This document shows, piece by piece, positions 1 to 9,217 of a stretch of DNA of 59,811 nucleotides (positions within the stretch are counted from its first letter, which is position 1; each line of letters begins with the position of its first letter). The stretch spans positions 1 to 59,811 of the forward strand of contig JAJPIJ010000036.1 in the NCBI GenBank assembly GCA_021324815.1. The letters are read 5' to 3'. The position numbers were made by a program, and so were the translations under genes. The notes below the pieces were generated by a model that was given only the letters and a program-made list of their open reading frames with translations, did no database searches and had not been told where the DNA came from. This stretch comes from Gammaproteobacteria bacterium (lineage in GTDB: Bacteria; Pseudomonadota; Gammaproteobacteria; JAJPIJ01).

Positions 1-46
1 CCGCTTCGAGCTTGAACTCACGCGTGAACGATTGACGCTTTTTCAT
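1..46 (-). CDS. IS3-family transposase OrfA, N-terminal fragment (runs off the window)
   Basis: Only the first 15 codons are inside the window; they translate as MKKRQSFTREFKLEA, the typical opening of the helix-turn-helix OrfA of IS3-family elements, which binds the element's ends. A strong GGAGG ribosome site lies about ten bases before the ATG. The rest of the element, including the catalytic OrfB, is beyond the left edge, so whether it is intact cannot be judged. The family assignment rests on this short N-terminus plus the end-like sequence at 80-106. Confidence 0.7.
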   Translation of the reverse strand, partial: MKKRQSFTREFKLEA

Positions 47-79
47 CGCACACCCCCTCCGGCATTATGTGCCTATCTG

Positions 80-106
80 GGTGTCCGTGAAATCGGGTAT
101 ACCTCA
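80..106 (-). repeat. Probable terminal inverted repeat of the IS3-family element
   Basis: Read on the minus strand the stretch starts with TGAGGTATACCCG and ends with GGACACC, the general form (TG... then ...GGACA) of IS3-family ends, about 35 bases before the OrfA start. If correct, the element boundary is near 106 and the protease gene that ends at 146 lies just outside it. The partner end and any target duplication are not in the window. Confidence 0.5.
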
Positions 107-145
107 CTCTGACCCCTTAAATCGTTTAACCCGCGAATTGCGTAA

Positions 146-1166
146 TCAGCGTGTTTTCTTCTTTGGAAACGGGGGTTGGTCGGGCGGCCGCCGCGGCTGT
201 TTTGGCATTTGTGATGGGGTAGCTATCTGCTGGACCAAAATCTGCTGCATATGATTAATGTATGCATTACCGAGATGATTCTCGATAATTTTGACCGCAC
301 CGGAATTGGAAAAGGTATGAGTGGTCGCGTGGAAAATTGATAGTACATGATCCTGCTGCAATTTATCAGCTTCGAGATCGAGAATTTTTAATCCCTGATT
401 ACGTAACATATCGCGATTAATGTATTTACCATGCATCTTAAAATTGGCGTGTGTTGCTAGCCATTCAGAGATAGATGAAGCTTTCTCTGGTCCAGAGGCT
501 TCACCTTTAAACATATATGTCATAAGCCAGTTCTCTACCAATTTACGCGACAACTCTGAAACATGATTACATTGAACCAATAAATCCGGACCGTATTGTT
601 GCAACATCGGCAGCCAAACGGGTAGTTGCGCAGGGTCATGACATTCCTTTTTCGCGATTTCGAATTGTTCCAGAATCGCCTGAGCAGGTATTGAGCGTGC
701 CCCTAGCGATGTATTCATTATGAACTGTGGATCAATTGGGCCAAGGAATGAATGCTTACCCATCACGATTTCGTCAGCTGCACATGCAATCATTGTTGCC
801 GCAGACATCGCAGCATGAGGAACAAATACTCTAATGTGATCAAACTTGGAACGGAGGTATTGAACACAAGCATCTGCAGCCGCCAAACTGCCGCCGGGGC
901 TGTGAATGATCAAATCAAGAGCAGTCTCCTTAACACCATGAATAACCTCCATTAGTCCTTGAATATCCTCATCCGCAACGGAAATTAGTTCAGGGGGGCA
1001 CATTGTCAGAATGTTGCGTCCATTTCGTAGCGTACAGGATTACTGCACGCTTTGAATGCGCGTACTGAGAAGAAATAAATCTACGACGGACGAGATCTAA
1101 ATAATGTTCAGGATCTCGTTGCCTGAGCTCAGTTATTTCCTTGAGGATAACTCCCCAAGACGGCAT
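146..1166 (-). pseudogene. SDH-family (SppA/ClpP-fold) serine protease, frameshifted at a C6 run
   Basis: The protein resembles the serine dehydrogenase proteinase (SDH) family, ClpP/SppA-fold hydrolases. Two frames are needed. The first starts at 1166 with MPSWGVILKEITELRQRD and ends in NVPP followed by TGA. The second continues directly as ELISVADEDIQGLMEVIHG, then LIIHSPGGS (oxyanion-type glycines), HAAMSAATM with the likely nucleophile serine (about residue 121 of the joined protein) and GKHSFLGPIDPQF. Removing one C from the six-C run at 993-998 (G on the plus strand) gives a 339-residue protein of normal form. The ATG abuts the stop of the preceding small gene (TAAATG), which suggests translational coupling. 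A homopolymer sequencing error, a true pseudogene, or +1 frameshifting at CCC-TGA are all possible. GC is well below that of the rho region next door. Confidence 0.75.
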
Positions 1167-1367
1167 TTACTTTACCGATCTTGAGGATGACGTAGAAGAA
1201 AATACGACCCAGCGTGGTGCAACAGCCTGCTGAGCTTTGACATAAGCTTCTAGAGCAGGTCTTTGCAAATCATACAAACGCATGACATCGGCCACACCGG
1301 GTTGCTTCATTGCCTCATCAAGCAACGCATTAATCTGATTTTGGATATTCTTCATTTTATTATCCAT
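1167..1367 (-). CDS. Small hypothetical protein upstream of the SDH protease
   Basis: The gene encodes 66 residues and forms a two-gene unit with the protease: its TAA stop is followed immediately by the protease ATG. The predicted protein is helical at the N-terminus (IQNQINALLDEAMKQPG) and ends in a Ser-rich tail. No signal peptide or membrane segment is visible. I recall similar small proteins beside SDH proteases on mobile DNA, but I cannot give a function; a substrate, adaptor or inhibitor of the protease would be a guess from context. A second in-frame ATG four codons in is an alternative start, and neither has a good ribosome site. Confidence 0.6.
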   Translation of the reverse strand: MDNKMKNIQNQINALLDEAMKQPGVADVMRLYDLQRPALEAYVKAQQAVAPRWVVFSSTSSSRSVK

Positions 1368-1497
1368 TTGCGAGGCAGCCGGGGGTGCAAGAGGTTACAT
1401 AATACATTGTAAATGGCGGACGTCTCCAGTGCAAAACCTCGATAGCCAAAGGGGTAGAGCCCTTTTCCGCACCGTTATGCCGAGCGCAGTAGCTTTA

Positions 1498-2760
1498 TCA
1501 TGAAGCGCGCTTCATGGAGTCGAAGAACTCGGCGTTATTCTTGGTGACCTTGAGGCGCTCCAGCAGGAATTCAATCGCCGCGACTTCCTCCATCGGCGAC
1601 AGCAGCTTGCGCAGGATCCAGGTCTTCTGCAATTCATCCGGCGGCACCAGCAACTCCTCGCGGCGGGTGCCGGAGCGGTTGATGTTGATGGAGGGGAAGA
1701 TGCGGCGCTCGGAGATCTTGCGCTCCAGATGCAGTTCCATGTTGCCGGTGCCCTTGAATTCCTCGTAGATCACCTCGTCCATGCGCGAGCCGGTGTCGAT
1801 TAAGGCGGTCGCGATGATGGTGAGGGAGCCGCCCTCCTCGATGTTGCGCGCGGCGCCGAAGAAGCGCTTGGGTTTCTGCAGCGCGTTGGCGTCCACGCCG
1901 CCGGTCAGCACCTTGCCGGAGGACGGGATCACGGTGTTGTAGGCGCGCGCCAGACGCGTGATGGAATCGAGCAGGATGACGACGTCGCGTTTGTGCTCGA
2001 CCAGCCGCTTGGCCTTCTCGATCACCATCTCGGCCACCTGCACGTGGCGGGTGGCGGGCTCGTCGAAGGTGCTGGACACCACCTCGCCCTTGACCGAGCG
2101 CTCCATTTCGGTGACCTCCTCCGGGCGCTCGTCGATGAGCAGCACGATGAGGTAGCACTCCGGATGATTGGTGACGATGGACTGGGCGATGGCCTGCAAG
2201 AGCATGGTCTTGCCCGCCTTGGGCGGCGAGACGATGAGGCCGCGCTGGCCCTTGCCGATGGGCGCCACCAGATCGATGACGCGCGGCGTGAGGTCCTCCG
2301 TGCTGCCGTTGCCGCGCTCGAGCTTCAGCCGCTTGTTGGCAAAGAGCGGCGTCAGGTTTTCGAACAGGACCTTGTTCTTGGCGTTTTCCGGCGGCTCGAA
2401 GTTGATCTCGTTGACCTTGAGCAGGGCGAAATAGCGCTCGCCCTCCTTCGGCGGGCGGATGGTGCCGGAGATGGTGTCGCCGGTGCGCAGGTTGAAGCGG
2501 CGGATCTGCGAGGGGCTGACGTAGATGTCGTCCGGACCGGCGAGATAGGAGCCGTCCGCCGTGCGCAGGAAGCCGAAGCCGTCCTGCAGGATTTCCAGCA
2601 CGCCGTCGCCCCAGATTTCCTCGCCTTTTTTGGCGTGTCCCTTGAGGATGCCGAAGATGACGTCCTGTTTGCGGGAGCGGGCGGCGCCCTCGATGCCCAT
2701 GGTCTCGGCGAGGTTGATGAGTTCGGAGGCGGGTTTGCGTTTGAGTTCGGTCAGGTTCAT
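1498..2760 (-). CDS. rho: Transcription termination factor Rho
   Basis: Rho is a hexameric RNA-dependent ATPase that ends transcription at Rho-dependent sites. The 420-residue length matches E. coli (419). The N-terminus [19 protein letters not shown] is the Rho_N domain. It is followed by the cold-shock-like RNA-binding domain ([14 protein letters not shown], about 53-66) and the RecA-type ATPase with the P-loop SPPKAGKTM near residue 180 and the Walker B stretch [16 protein letters not shown]. The start at MNLTELK is chosen by homology; upstream in-frame codons do not resemble Rho. It follows trxA on the same strand, the conserved gammaproteobacterial trxA-rho order. Confidence 0.98.
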   Translation of the reverse strand: MNLTELKRKPASELINLAETMGIEGAARSRKQDVIFGILKGHAKKGEEIWGDGVLEILQDGFGFLRTADGSYLAGPDDIYVSPSQIRRFNLRTGDTISGTIRPPKEGERYFALLKVNEINFEPPENAKNKVLFENLTPLFANKRLKLERGNGSTEDLTPRVIDLVAPIGKGQRGLIVSPPKAGKTMLLQAIAQSIVTNHPECYLIVLLIDERPEEVTEMERSVKGEVVSSTFDEPATRHVQVAEMVIEKAKRLVEHKRDVVILLDSITRLARAYNTVIPSSGKVLTGGVDANALQKPKRFFGAARNIEEGGSLTIIATALIDTGSRMDEVIYEEFKGTGNMELHLERKISERRIFPSININRSGTRREELLVPPDELQKTWILRKLLSPMEEVAAIEFLLERLKVTKNNAEFFDSMKRAS

Positions 2761-2902
2761 GTCGAATGGCGTGGTTTGAATGAATTGAAGCCGGCGGGAT
2801 GATCCGCGCCGGGGAAGAAAGTTGATGGAAGTTTGGGCCGGAACCGGCGGACTGCAATTACAGCTTGGCAACTAAGCTAGCATGCTCTGGCGCTCCCGTC
2901 CA

Positions 2903-2925
2903 GCCCCGCCCCGGCGGGGCGGGGC
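2903..2925. terminator. GC-rich perfect hairpin between trxA and rho
   Basis: A ten-base arm GCCCCGCCCC at 2903-2912 pairs perfectly with 2916-2925 across a three-base loop. It lies just after the trxA stop in the trxA-to-rho direction. No T tract follows on the minus strand, so it is not a canonical intrinsic terminator; it could partly attenuate transcription into rho or protect the trxA 3' end. Confidence 0.45.
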
Positions 2926-2940
2926 GCGCGCATGGCGGGG

Positions 2941-3270
2941 TCAGATGTTGCTGTCGACAAAGGCCGCCAGCTGCGACTTGGACAGCGCCCCCACCTTGGT
3001 GGCGGCGACGTTGCCGTCCTTGAAGATCATCAGCGTGGGGATGCCGCGGATGCCGTATTTGGCGGCGGTGTCGCGGTTTTCGTCCACGTTCACCTTGGCC
3101 ACCTTGAGCTTGCCGGCATAGGTGCTGGCAATCTCGTCGAGGATGGGCGCGATCATGCGGCAGGGACCGCACCATTCCGCCCAGTAGTCGACCAGCACCG
3201 GCAGGCTGGCGTTCAGGACATCGGTTTCAAAACTGGCATCACTGACGTGAACCACATTGGGACTGCTCAT
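2941..3270 (-). CDS. trxA: Thioredoxin 1
   Basis: This is the small cytoplasmic disulfide reductase, reduced by thioredoxin reductase, that supplies electrons to ribonucleotide reductase and other enzymes. The 109-residue product has the active site [10 protein letters not shown] near residues 29-38 and the cis-proline loop GIRGIPTLM, all as in E. coli TrxA. It is transcribed toward rho and away from rhlB. Confidence 0.98.
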   Translation of the reverse strand: MSSPNVVHVSDASFETDVLNASLPVLVDYWAEWCGPCRMIAPILDEIASTYAGKLKVAKVNVDENRDTAAKYGIRGIPTLMIFKDGNVAATKVGALSKSQLAAFVDSNI

Positions 3271-3333
3271 GGAGTGCGCGGACCTTTCTTGTATGAATCA
3301 AGAGGAAGCATTTTCGATGCAACCATGCCTTTC

Positions 3334-3362
3334 TTGCAAGCGCGGCCCGCGATTGCGTTATC
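3334..3362 (+). promoter_or_regulatory. Candidate sigma-70 promoter of rhlB
   Basis: TTGCAA (3334-3339) and GTTATC (3357-3362) are separated by 17 bases and lie about 30 bases before the rhlB ATG. This fits a -35/-10 pair in the trxA/rhlB divergent region. It is inferred from consensus only. Confidence 0.4.
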
Positions 3363-3391
3363 CTAGTCGGCGCTTACTACTCAAGGCCGAC

Positions 3392-4651
3392 ATGGAAAAA
3401 ACCTTTCAAGAGCTTGATTTGCATCCCGCTTTGTTGCAGGGCGTGGCTGCCGCCGGCTTCACCCGCTGCACGCCGATCCAGTCCGCCGCCCTGCCGATTG
3501 CGCTTTCCGGGCACGATGTCGCCGGCCAGGCGCAGACCGGCACCGGCAAGACCGCCGCCTTCCTGCTGGCGTTGATGGATCGCCTGTTGAAACGGCCGGA
3601 ACCGGCCGGCCGCAGGCCCAACCAGCCGCGCGCCATCGTGCTGGCCCCTACGCGCGAGCTGGCGATTCAAATTCACAAGGATGCGCTGCAACTGGGCCAG
3701 TTCACGCCCTTCAAATTCGCCCTCATTTATGGCGGCGTGGACTACGACGCCCAGCGCGACGCCCTGCGCGCCGGCGTGGACGTGCTCATCGGCACGCCGG
3801 GGCGCGTCATCGACTACTTCAAGCAGCACGTCTTCGACCTGCGCGCCGTCGAGGTGATGGTGCTGGACGAGGCCGATCGCATGTTTGATCTCGGCTTCAT
3901 CAAGGACATCCGCTTCCTGCTGCGGCGCATGCCCGACCCGGAGCAGCGCCTGTCCATGCTGTTCTCGGCCACGCTCAGCCTGCGCGTGCACGAGCTGGCC
4001 TACGAGCACATGAACAACCCGCAGGTGGTGGAAATCAACCCCGACCAGGTGACCGTCGACAGCGTCAAGCAGGTGCTGTATCACATCGAGAGCGCGCAGA
4101 AGCCGGCGCTGCTGGTCGGCCTGTTGCGGCAGATCAACCCGGCGCGCACGCTGATCTTCGTCAATACCAAGCGCGTGGCGGAGGAAATCTCCGACGTGCT
4201 GCGCGAGCAGGACATCGAGGCGCGCGTCTTGTCCGGCGACGTGCCGCAGAAAAAGCGCCAGTCGCTGCTAGCCCGTTTCACCCGCGGCGAACTGCCGATC
4301 CTGGTGGCGACCGATGTCGCCGCGCGCGGACTGCACATCCCCGGCGTCAGCCATGTCATCAACTACGACCTGCCGCAGAACGGCGAGGATTACGTGCATC
4401 GCATCGGCCGCACCGCGCGCGCCGGCGCCAGCGGCGACGCCATCACCTTCGCCTGCGAGGAGTACGTGTATTCGTTGATGGACATCGAGGAGTACATCGG
4501 CCACAAGATCCCGACCGGCCAGATCACCGCCGGCATGCTGGCGGAGCTTCCGCCCCGGCCGCCACGACCGCGCCATCACGACCGCGTCCATGGGCGCGCC
4601 GGCGGTGGCCGGCGCCCTTCGGGCCGCCGCCGTTCCGCCCCCCGTCGCTAG
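3392..4651 (+). CDS. rhlB: ATP-dependent DEAD-box RNA helicase RhlB
   Basis: RhlB unwinds structured RNA and in E. coli is part of the RNA degradosome with RNase E. The 419-residue product shows the helicase motifs in order: Q-motif around [20 protein letters not shown] (motif I), PTRELA, GTPGR, DEAD within [14 protein letters not shown], and HRIGRTAR (motif VI). The C-terminus is a basic Arg/Gly/Pro-rich tail, a likely RNA-binding extension. The start [15 protein letters not shown] is chosen over an earlier in-frame ATG at 3257 because the extra 45 residues overlap trxA and look random. The divergent rhlB / trxA-rho layout supports RhlB over other DEAD-box paralogs. Confidence 0.95.
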   Translation: MEKTFQELDLHPALLQGVAAAGFTRCTPIQSAALPIALSGHDVAGQAQTGTGKTAAFLLALMDRLLKRPEPAGRRPNQPRAIVLAPTRELAIQIHKDALQLGQFTPFKFALIYGGVDYDAQRDALRAGVDVLIGTPGRVIDYFKQHVFDLRAVEVMVLDEADRMFDLGFIKDIRFLLRRMPDPEQRLSMLFSATLSLRVHELAYEHMNNPQVVEINPDQVTVDSVKQVLYHIESAQKPALLVGLLRQINPARTLIFVNTKRVAEEISDVLREQDIEARVLSGDVPQKKRQSLLARFTRGELPILVATDVAARGLHIPGVSHVINYDLPQNGEDYVHRIGRTARAGASGDAITFACEEYVYSLMDIEEYIGHKIPTGQITAGMLAELPPRPPRPRHHDRVHGRAGGGRRPSGRRRSAPRR

Positions 4652-4694
4652 GTGGTAAGCTATTTACGGGTGCCCATTCCATCGGGAAGTTGAC

Positions 4695-5084
4695 ATGCAA
4701 ATCACAGTGCTCAAATGCAAACTGCACCGCGTGCGCGTCACCCACGCCGAGCTCGACTACGAGGGCTCCTGCGCCATCGACACCCGGCTCATGGAGGCGG
4801 CCGGCATACGCGAGTACGAACAGATCCAGATTTACAACATCGCCAACGGCGAGCGCTTCACCACCTACGCCATGCCGGCGCAGCCCGGCTCGGGGATCAT
4901 CTCCATCAACGGCGCCGCCGCCCACAAGGCCCGGCCGGGGGATCAGGTGATCGTCTGGGCCTACGCCGCGATCGACGAGCAGCAGGCGGCCCGCTTCAAG
5001 CCGCGGCTGGTTTACGTGGACACCGACAACCGCGTCACCCGCATCGGCAACGCCATACCGATGCAGGTGGCGCGCTCCAAGTAG
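4695..5084 (+). CDS. panD: Aspartate 1-decarboxylase (pyruvoyl enzyme)
   Basis: PanD decarboxylates L-aspartate to beta-alanine for pantothenate and coenzyme A synthesis. It is made as a proenzyme that cleaves itself between Gly24 and Ser25, the serine becoming the pyruvoyl group; the site is visible as DYEGSCAID. The length (129 residues) and the motif [11 protein letters not shown] are typical. It stands alone, without panB or panC, between rhlB and a repeat-like element whose first bases overlap the panD stop codon. Confidence 0.97.
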   Translation: MQITVLKCKLHRVRVTHAELDYEGSCAIDTRLMEAAGIREYEQIQIYNIANGERFTTYAMPAQPGSGIISINGAAAHKARPGDQVIVWAYAAIDEQQAARFKPRLVYVDTDNRVTRIGNAIPMQVARSK

Positions 5085-5327
5085 CAAAACTATTGCGAGG
5101 GTCATCTGCGTTGTTGCTCCTCGCTCGAAAGCTCGCCGTACTGCTTTGTACTGTCTCGCTTTGCGCCTCGGACACGAGGCCGCGAAGCGGCGCTTTCGGG
5201 AAGGGGAGCGCGGCTGCGTTTAACTGCACACGGGCCGCTTGCGGCTGCTCCCGCACCTCCCGCTGCGCGCACCGCGTCGCAGCCGCCATCGTCGCGCCCA
5301 GCATCTGACCCTCTCATGACGTTTTGC
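5084..5327. repeat. MITE-like or structured intergenic element with imperfect terminal inverted repeats
   Basis: The intergenic DNA after panD begins with GCAAAAC...GAGGGTCA and ends with the inverse (TGACCCTC...GTTTTGC), an imperfect terminal inverted repeat of roughly 28 bases bounding 244 bp. Inside are smaller palindromes such as GCCTCG-gaca-CGAGGC. No gene is supported in it. It could be a miniature transposable element or a large cruciform-forming intergenic repeat; other genomic copies would decide. Confidence 0.45.
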
Positions 5328-5352
5328 ATCGACCTCGTGGGTGAGGAATCAG

Positions 5353-6024
5353 TCAGCGCAATTCCGCCTTGAGCCAGGCGGCGAGATCGCGGATTTCCTC
5401 GGCGCAGACACTGTGCGGCATGGCGTAGGTGCGCCAAGTGACGCTGTATCCCCGCGCGCGCAATTGTTCGGCCGAATGCTGCCCGTGGAGGACGGGGATG
5501 AGCGGATCGTAGAGGCCATGCGCCATGAAGATGGGTGTCTGCCGGGCGGCGCCATGCGCCTCGGCGGGCAAGGTGTCCGGCAGCGGGAGATAGGTCGAGA
5601 GCGCCATGATTCCCGCCAGACGCTCCGGATGGCGCAGGCCGGCAAACAATGAAATCGCGCCGCCTTGGGAGAAACCGGCCAGCACGATGCGTCCGGCGGA
5701 CACGCCGGCGGCGCGTTCCCTTGCGATGAATTCCTCGACGATGGCGGAAGAATCGCGGATCCCCGCCTCGTCCTCGCGCTCCGTCAGGTCCGGCCCGGCG
5801 ACGTCGTACCAGCCGCGCATGACCATGCCGCCGTTGATGGTGATGGGGCGGTGCGGCGCGTGCGGGAAGATGAAGCGGATGCCGTGTGTTCGGGGCAGGC
5901 CCAGTTCCGGCACGATGCCCTCGAAATCGTGCCCGTCGGCGCCGAGGCCGTGCAGCCAGATGACACTGGCGTCATGCTTGCCCGGAGGCTCAATCAAGAC
6001 GGGAGGTTCAGCTATGGAGGGCAT
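5353..6024 (-). CDS. Carboxylesterase / phospholipase (alpha/beta hydrolase 2 family)
   Basis: The 223-residue product is a cytosolic serine esterase of the Pseudomonas EstB / thioesterase-like group that hydrolyses short-chain esters. It shows VIWLHGLGADGHDF (oxyanion loop), GFSQGGAIS with the nucleophile serine, the catalytic aspartate in HGLYDPLIP, and the histidine in AMPHSVC. There is no signal peptide. It is divergent from lptM-lysA. Its natural substrate cannot be read from the sequence. Confidence 0.9.
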   Translation of the reverse strand: MPSIAEPPVLIEPPGKHDASVIWLHGLGADGHDFEGIVPELGLPRTHGIRFIFPHAPHRPITINGGMVMRGWYDVAGPDLTEREDEAGIRDSSAIVEEFIARERAAGVSAGRIVLAGFSQGGAISLFAGLRHPERLAGIMALSTYLPLPDTLPAEAHGAARQTPIFMAHGLYDPLIPVLHGQHSAEQLRARGYSVTWRTYAMPHSVCAEEIRDLAAWLKAELR

Positions 6025-6100
6025 GGGATATGGGCGCGGGGTGGGAATTGGCGGGCGATCACTTTATCATGGTCGGCATGATTGTCCGGGGTCACGAGCC

Positions 6101-6238
6101 ATGACCAGCCGTCCGCTGCGCATTCTCGCGGTGGTTGCCGCGATCGGCCTGGCGCTGTGCGGCTGCGGGCAGAAGGGCGATCTCTACCTGCCGGATCACA
6201 AGACCGCCCCGGCGTTCACCCCCTCGTTTATTCGATGA
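6101..6238 (+). CDS. lptM: LptM-type small lipoprotein (YifL family)
   Basis: The gene encodes 45 residues: a short basic start, a hydrophobic signal segment (LRILAVVAAIGLAL), a lipobox-like CGC and the family motif CGQKGDLYLP. LptM is an outer-membrane lipoprotein reported in E. coli to promote assembly of the LPS translocon LptD/LptE. Its stop overlaps the lysA start (ATGA), so the two are co-translated. The lptM-lysA order is common in gammaproteobacteria. Confidence 0.88.
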   Translation: MTSRPLRILAVVAAIGLALCGCGQKGDLYLPDHKTAPAFTPSFIR

Positions 6239-7488
6239 CTGATCCGTTCACCTACCGCGATCGGCAGCTGTACGCCGAAGGCGTGCCGCTGGCCGAAATC
6301 GCGCGCCGGCACGGCACCCCGGTCTATGTGTATTCGCGCGCCGCCATTGAGGCGCGCTGGCGCGAGTTCGATGCGGCCTTCAGCGGCCACCCCCATCTCG
6401 TCTGCTACGCGGTCAAGGCCAATGGCAATCTGGCGGTGCTGAACGTGCTCGCGCGCCTCGGCTCCGGGTTCGATATCGTCTCCGTCGGCGAACTCGAGCG
6501 GGTGCTGCGCGCGGGCGGCGATGCCGGGCGCGTCGTGTTCGCCGGCGTGGGCAAGCGCGCCGAGGAAATGAAGCGCGCGCTGGAGGCAGGTATACGCTGC
6601 TTCAACGTCGAATCCGGGCCCGAGTTGGAGCGGCTGAACGAAGTGGCCGGCGGTCTTGGCAGGAAGGCGAAAGCCGCGCTGCGCATCAATCCGGATGTGG
6701 ACGTCCGCACGCACCCCTACATCGCCACCGGCCTGCTGGAGAGCAAGTTCGGCATCACCGCGGCGGAGGCGCTGCGGGTGTGCCGGCGCGCGGCGGCGCT
6801 GCCCCACATTGACATCGTCGGCATCGCCTGCCACATCGGCTCGCAATTGACCGACAGCCGCCCCTTCGCCGACGCGCTGGAGCGCCTGCTGGGGCTGGTC
6901 GCGGAGCTGTCGCGGCAGGGGATCGCTTTGCAGCACATCGATATCGGCGGGGGCCTGGGGATACGCTACCGCGATGAAACGCCGCCGACCGTAGCCGAGT
7001 ACGCGGCGGCCATCCGCCGCCACACCGACCGGCTGCCCCACGAAATTCTGCTGGAGCCGGGACGCGCCATTGTCGGCAATGCCGGCGTGCTGCTGACGCG
7101 CGTGGAATACTTGAAGCCCGCCGGCCCCAGGAATTTCGCCATTGTCGATGCCGCCATGAACGACCTCGCCCGGCCGGCGCTGTACGACGCCTGGCATGAC
7201 ATCGTGCCGGTGGTGCGGCGGGAAGGCGGTACGCCGCGGGATTGCGACATCGTCGGGCCGGTGTGCGAGTCGGCGGATTTCCTCGGCAGGGGGCGGAAGC
7301 TGAACCTCGAACCCGGCGACCTGCTGGCGGTGCGATCGGCGGGTGCCTATGGATTCTCCATGAGTTCCACCTATAATGCGCGTCCACGTGCCGCTGAAGT
7401 CATGGTGGAAGGGGAAATCGCCCACCTCATCCGCCGTCGGGAATCCCTTGACGACTTGATGATAGGCGAATCCATCCTACCGCTTTAA
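6235..7488 (+). CDS. lysA: Diaminopimelate decarboxylase
   Basis: LysA is a PLP enzyme that converts meso-diaminopimelate to L-lysine, the last step of lysine synthesis. The 417-residue protein has the PLP lysine in CYAVKANGN (K61), the substrate helix HIGSQLTD, the phosphate-binding glycines DIGGGLGIRY, EPGRAIVGNAG and the active-site cysteine GPVCESADF. The start at 6235 overlaps the lptM stop; an earlier in-frame start would run inside lptM. No terminator is evident before the glnA control region. Confidence 0.98.
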   Translation: MTDPFTYRDRQLYAEGVPLAEIARRHGTPVYVYSRAAIEARWREFDAAFSGHPHLVCYAVKANGNLAVLNVLARLGSGFDIVSVGELERVLRAGGDAGRVVFAGVGKRAEEMKRALEAGIRCFNVESGPELERLNEVAGGLGRKAKAALRINPDVDVRTHPYIATGLLESKFGITAAEALRVCRRAAALPHIDIVGIACHIGSQLTDSRPFADALERLLGLVAELSRQGIALQHIDIGGGLGIRYRDETPPTVAEYAAAIRRHTDRLPHEILLEPGRAIVGNAGVLLTRVEYLKPAGPRNFAIVDAAMNDLARPALYDAWHDIVPVVRREGGTPRDCDIVGPVCESADFLGRGRKLNLEPGDLLAVRSAGAYGFSMSSTYNARPRAAEVMVEGEIAHLIRRRESLDDLMIGESILPL

Positions 7489-7496
7489 GCGTCTAA

Positions 7497-7511
7497 GCAC
7501 TAAAATAGTGC
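7497..7511. promoter_or_regulatory. NtrC operator 1 upstream of glnA
   Basis: GCACTAAAATAGTGC is a perfect dyad of the NtrC form GCAC-N7-GTGC. Its centre lies 31 bp (three helical turns) before that of a second copy, like the paired enhancer of E. coli glnAp2. Phosphorylated NtrC bound here would activate the sigma-54 promoter downstream. Confidence 0.85.
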
Positions 7512-7527
7512 AAAGAATAACCATGTT

Positions 7528-7542
7528 GCACATAAAAGGTGC
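7528..7542. promoter_or_regulatory. NtrC operator 2 upstream of glnA
   Basis: GCACATAAAAGGTGC fits GCAC-N7-GTGC, with the inner dyad weaker than in operator 1. It lies roughly 85 bases before the inferred transcription start, a normal enhancer distance. Confidence 0.8.
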
Positions 7543-7593
7543 GACAATCAGTGCACGTACCCGGAGAATCCAGTCGTATTCTGCGCCGTTTTC

Positions 7594-7609
7594 TGGCACA
7601 GGAAATGCT
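7594..7609 (+). promoter_or_regulatory. Sigma-54 promoter of glnA
   Basis: TGGCACAGGAAATGCT matches the -24/-12 consensus TGGCAC-N5-TTGCW at all but one core position, with GG and GC exactly spaced. The expected start is near 7621, leaving a leader of about 60 bases that ends in the strong GGAGG site before glnA. Confidence 0.87.
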
Positions 7610-7679
7610 GTTTTCCTCCCTTGCTATGGGCTTTTATATCAACTAATGACCTGATTAACGAAGGCGGAGGAGTAAGTTT

Positions 7680-9092
7680 ATGTCCACACCAGATAATGTC
7701 CTGAAAATGATCAAGGACAAGGAGGTTAAATTCGTTGACCTCCGTTTCACCGATACCCGCGGCAAGGAGCAGCACGTCACCGTGCCGGTCAAGTATTTCA
7801 CCAAGGAAAAATTTGAGGACGGCCACGCCTTCGACGGTTCCTCCATCGCCGGCTGGAAGGGCATCCAGGCCTCGGACATGCTGCTGATGCCGGATCCCGC
7901 CACCGCGCGCATGGATCCCTTCACCGACGAGCCGATGCTCAACATCACCTGCGACGTCATCGAGCCCTCCGACGGCAAGGGCTACGATCGCGATCCGCGC
8001 ACCATCGCCAAGCGCGCCGAGGCCTACATGAAATCCTCGGGCCTCGGCGACACGGCCTATTTCGGCCCGGAGCCGGAGTTCTTCATCTTCGACAGCGTCA
8101 CCTGGAGCGTGGACATGTCCGGCAGCTCGGTGAAGATCAAGTCCGAGGAGGCCCCGTGGTCGTCCGGCATCGAATACGAGGACGGCAACATGGCCCACCG
8201 CGCGCCGGTCAAGGGCGGTTATTTCCCGGTGCCGCCGGCCGCTACGCTGCAGGACATCCGCAACGCCATTGCGCTCGCCCTCGAGCAGCAGGGCGTGGAG
8301 TGCGAGGTCCATCATCACGAGGTGGCGGCGGCGGGCCAGAATGAAGTCGGCACCCGCTTCGCGCCGCTCGTCCAGCGCGCCGACTGGATGCAAATCCTGA
8401 AATACACGGTGTGGATGGTCGCGCATTCCTACGGCAAGACCGCCACCTTCATGCCCAAGCCCATCGTCGGCGACAACGGCTCCGGCATGCACGTGCACCA
8501 GTCGGTGTGGAAGGGCGGCAAGAACCTGTTCGCCGGCGACGGCTATTCCGGGCTCTCCGAGTTCGCGCTGTACTACATCGGCGGCATCATCAAGCACGCC
8601 AGGGCGCTGAACGCCATCACCAACCCGGGCACCAACAGCTACAAGCGGCTGGTGCCGGGCTTCGAGGCGCCGATCAATCTCGCCTACTCCGGGCGCAACC
8701 GATCGGCGGCCTGCCGCATCCCCTACGTCAGCAACCCCAAGGCCAGGCGCGTCGAGGTGCGTTTCCCGGACCCGACCACCAATCCGTACCTGGCGTTCGC
8801 CGCGATGCTGATGGCGGGTCTGGACGGCGTGCAGAACAAGATCCACCCCGGCGAGCCGATCGACAAGAATCTTTATGATCTTCCGCCCAGGGAGGCCAGG
8901 AAGGTGCCCAATGTCTGTTCATCGCTGGAGATGGCGCTGGAATGCCTGGAGAAGGATCACGACTTCCTCACCAAGGGCGGCGTGTTCTCGGAGGACTTCC
9001 TGGACTCCTACATGGCGCTCAAACACGAGGAGTTGACGCGGTTCCGGATGACCACGCATCCGGTCGAGTTCGATATGTATTACAGCTCGTAA
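7680..9092 (+). CDS. glnA: Glutamine synthetase, type I
   Basis: GlnA makes glutamine from glutamate, ammonia and ATP as a dodecamer. The 470-residue protein shows the N-terminal beta-grasp ([17 protein letters not shown]), the catalytic signature GSGMHVHQS, the glutamate-binding [13 protein letters not shown] and the adenylylation loop [10 protein letters not shown], whose tyrosine (near residue 398) is the target of GlnE; it is therefore the adenylylated GSI-beta type. Control by nitrogen is written in the upstream region (two NtrC operators and a sigma-54 promoter), and the sensor and regulator genes lie just downstream. Confidence 0.98.
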   Translation: MSTPDNVLKMIKDKEVKFVDLRFTDTRGKEQHVTVPVKYFTKEKFEDGHAFDGSSIAGWKGIQASDMLLMPDPATARMDPFTDEPMLNITCDVIEPSDGKGYDRDPRTIAKRAEAYMKSSGLGDTAYFGPEPEFFIFDSVTWSVDMSGSSVKIKSEEAPWSSGIEYEDGNMAHRAPVKGGYFPVPPAATLQDIRNAIALALEQQGVECEVHHHEVAAAGQNEVGTRFAPLVQRADWMQILKYTVWMVAHSYGKTATFMPKPIVGDNGSGMHVHQSVWKGGKNLFAGDGYSGLSEFALYYIGGIIKHARALNAITNPGTNSYKRLVPGFEAPINLAYSGRNRSAACRIPYVSNPKARRVEVRFPDPTTNPYLAFAAMLMAGLDGVQNKIHPGEPIDKNLYDLPPREARKVPNVCSSLEMALECLEKDHDFLTKGGVFSEDFLDSYMALKHEELTRFRMTTHPVEFDMYYSS

Positions 9093-9124
9093 ACCGCGGC
9101 GCGCGTTCAGCGGCTGTACAGGAG

Positions 9125-9153
9125 AGCCCCCGGATTCGGGGGCTTTCCCTTTG
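9125..9153 (+). terminator. Intrinsic terminator after glnA
   Basis: AGCCCCCG (9125-9132) pairs perfectly with CGGGGGCT (9137-9144) across a four-base loop, followed by TTTCCCTTT. Placed 30 bases after the glnA stop, it should separate glnA from the genes behind it and so lets ntrBC have its own promoter. Confidence 0.8.
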
Positions 9154-9217
9154 GGGAACTGAAACCCCGTCCACCTCTTTCTTGTCTACCTGTCAGGCCT
9201 TGGTTATGCTGGAACCC

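Noticed and set aside
1368-1497. tRNA or small RNA gene after rho
   Set aside because: No cloverleaf or stable fold with a T tract could be drawn; only a weak AAAGGG/CCCTTT pairing is present.
2903-2925. Canonical intrinsic terminator between trxA and rho
   Set aside because: The hairpin is perfect, but no T tract follows, and trxA-rho readthrough is common in this gene order.
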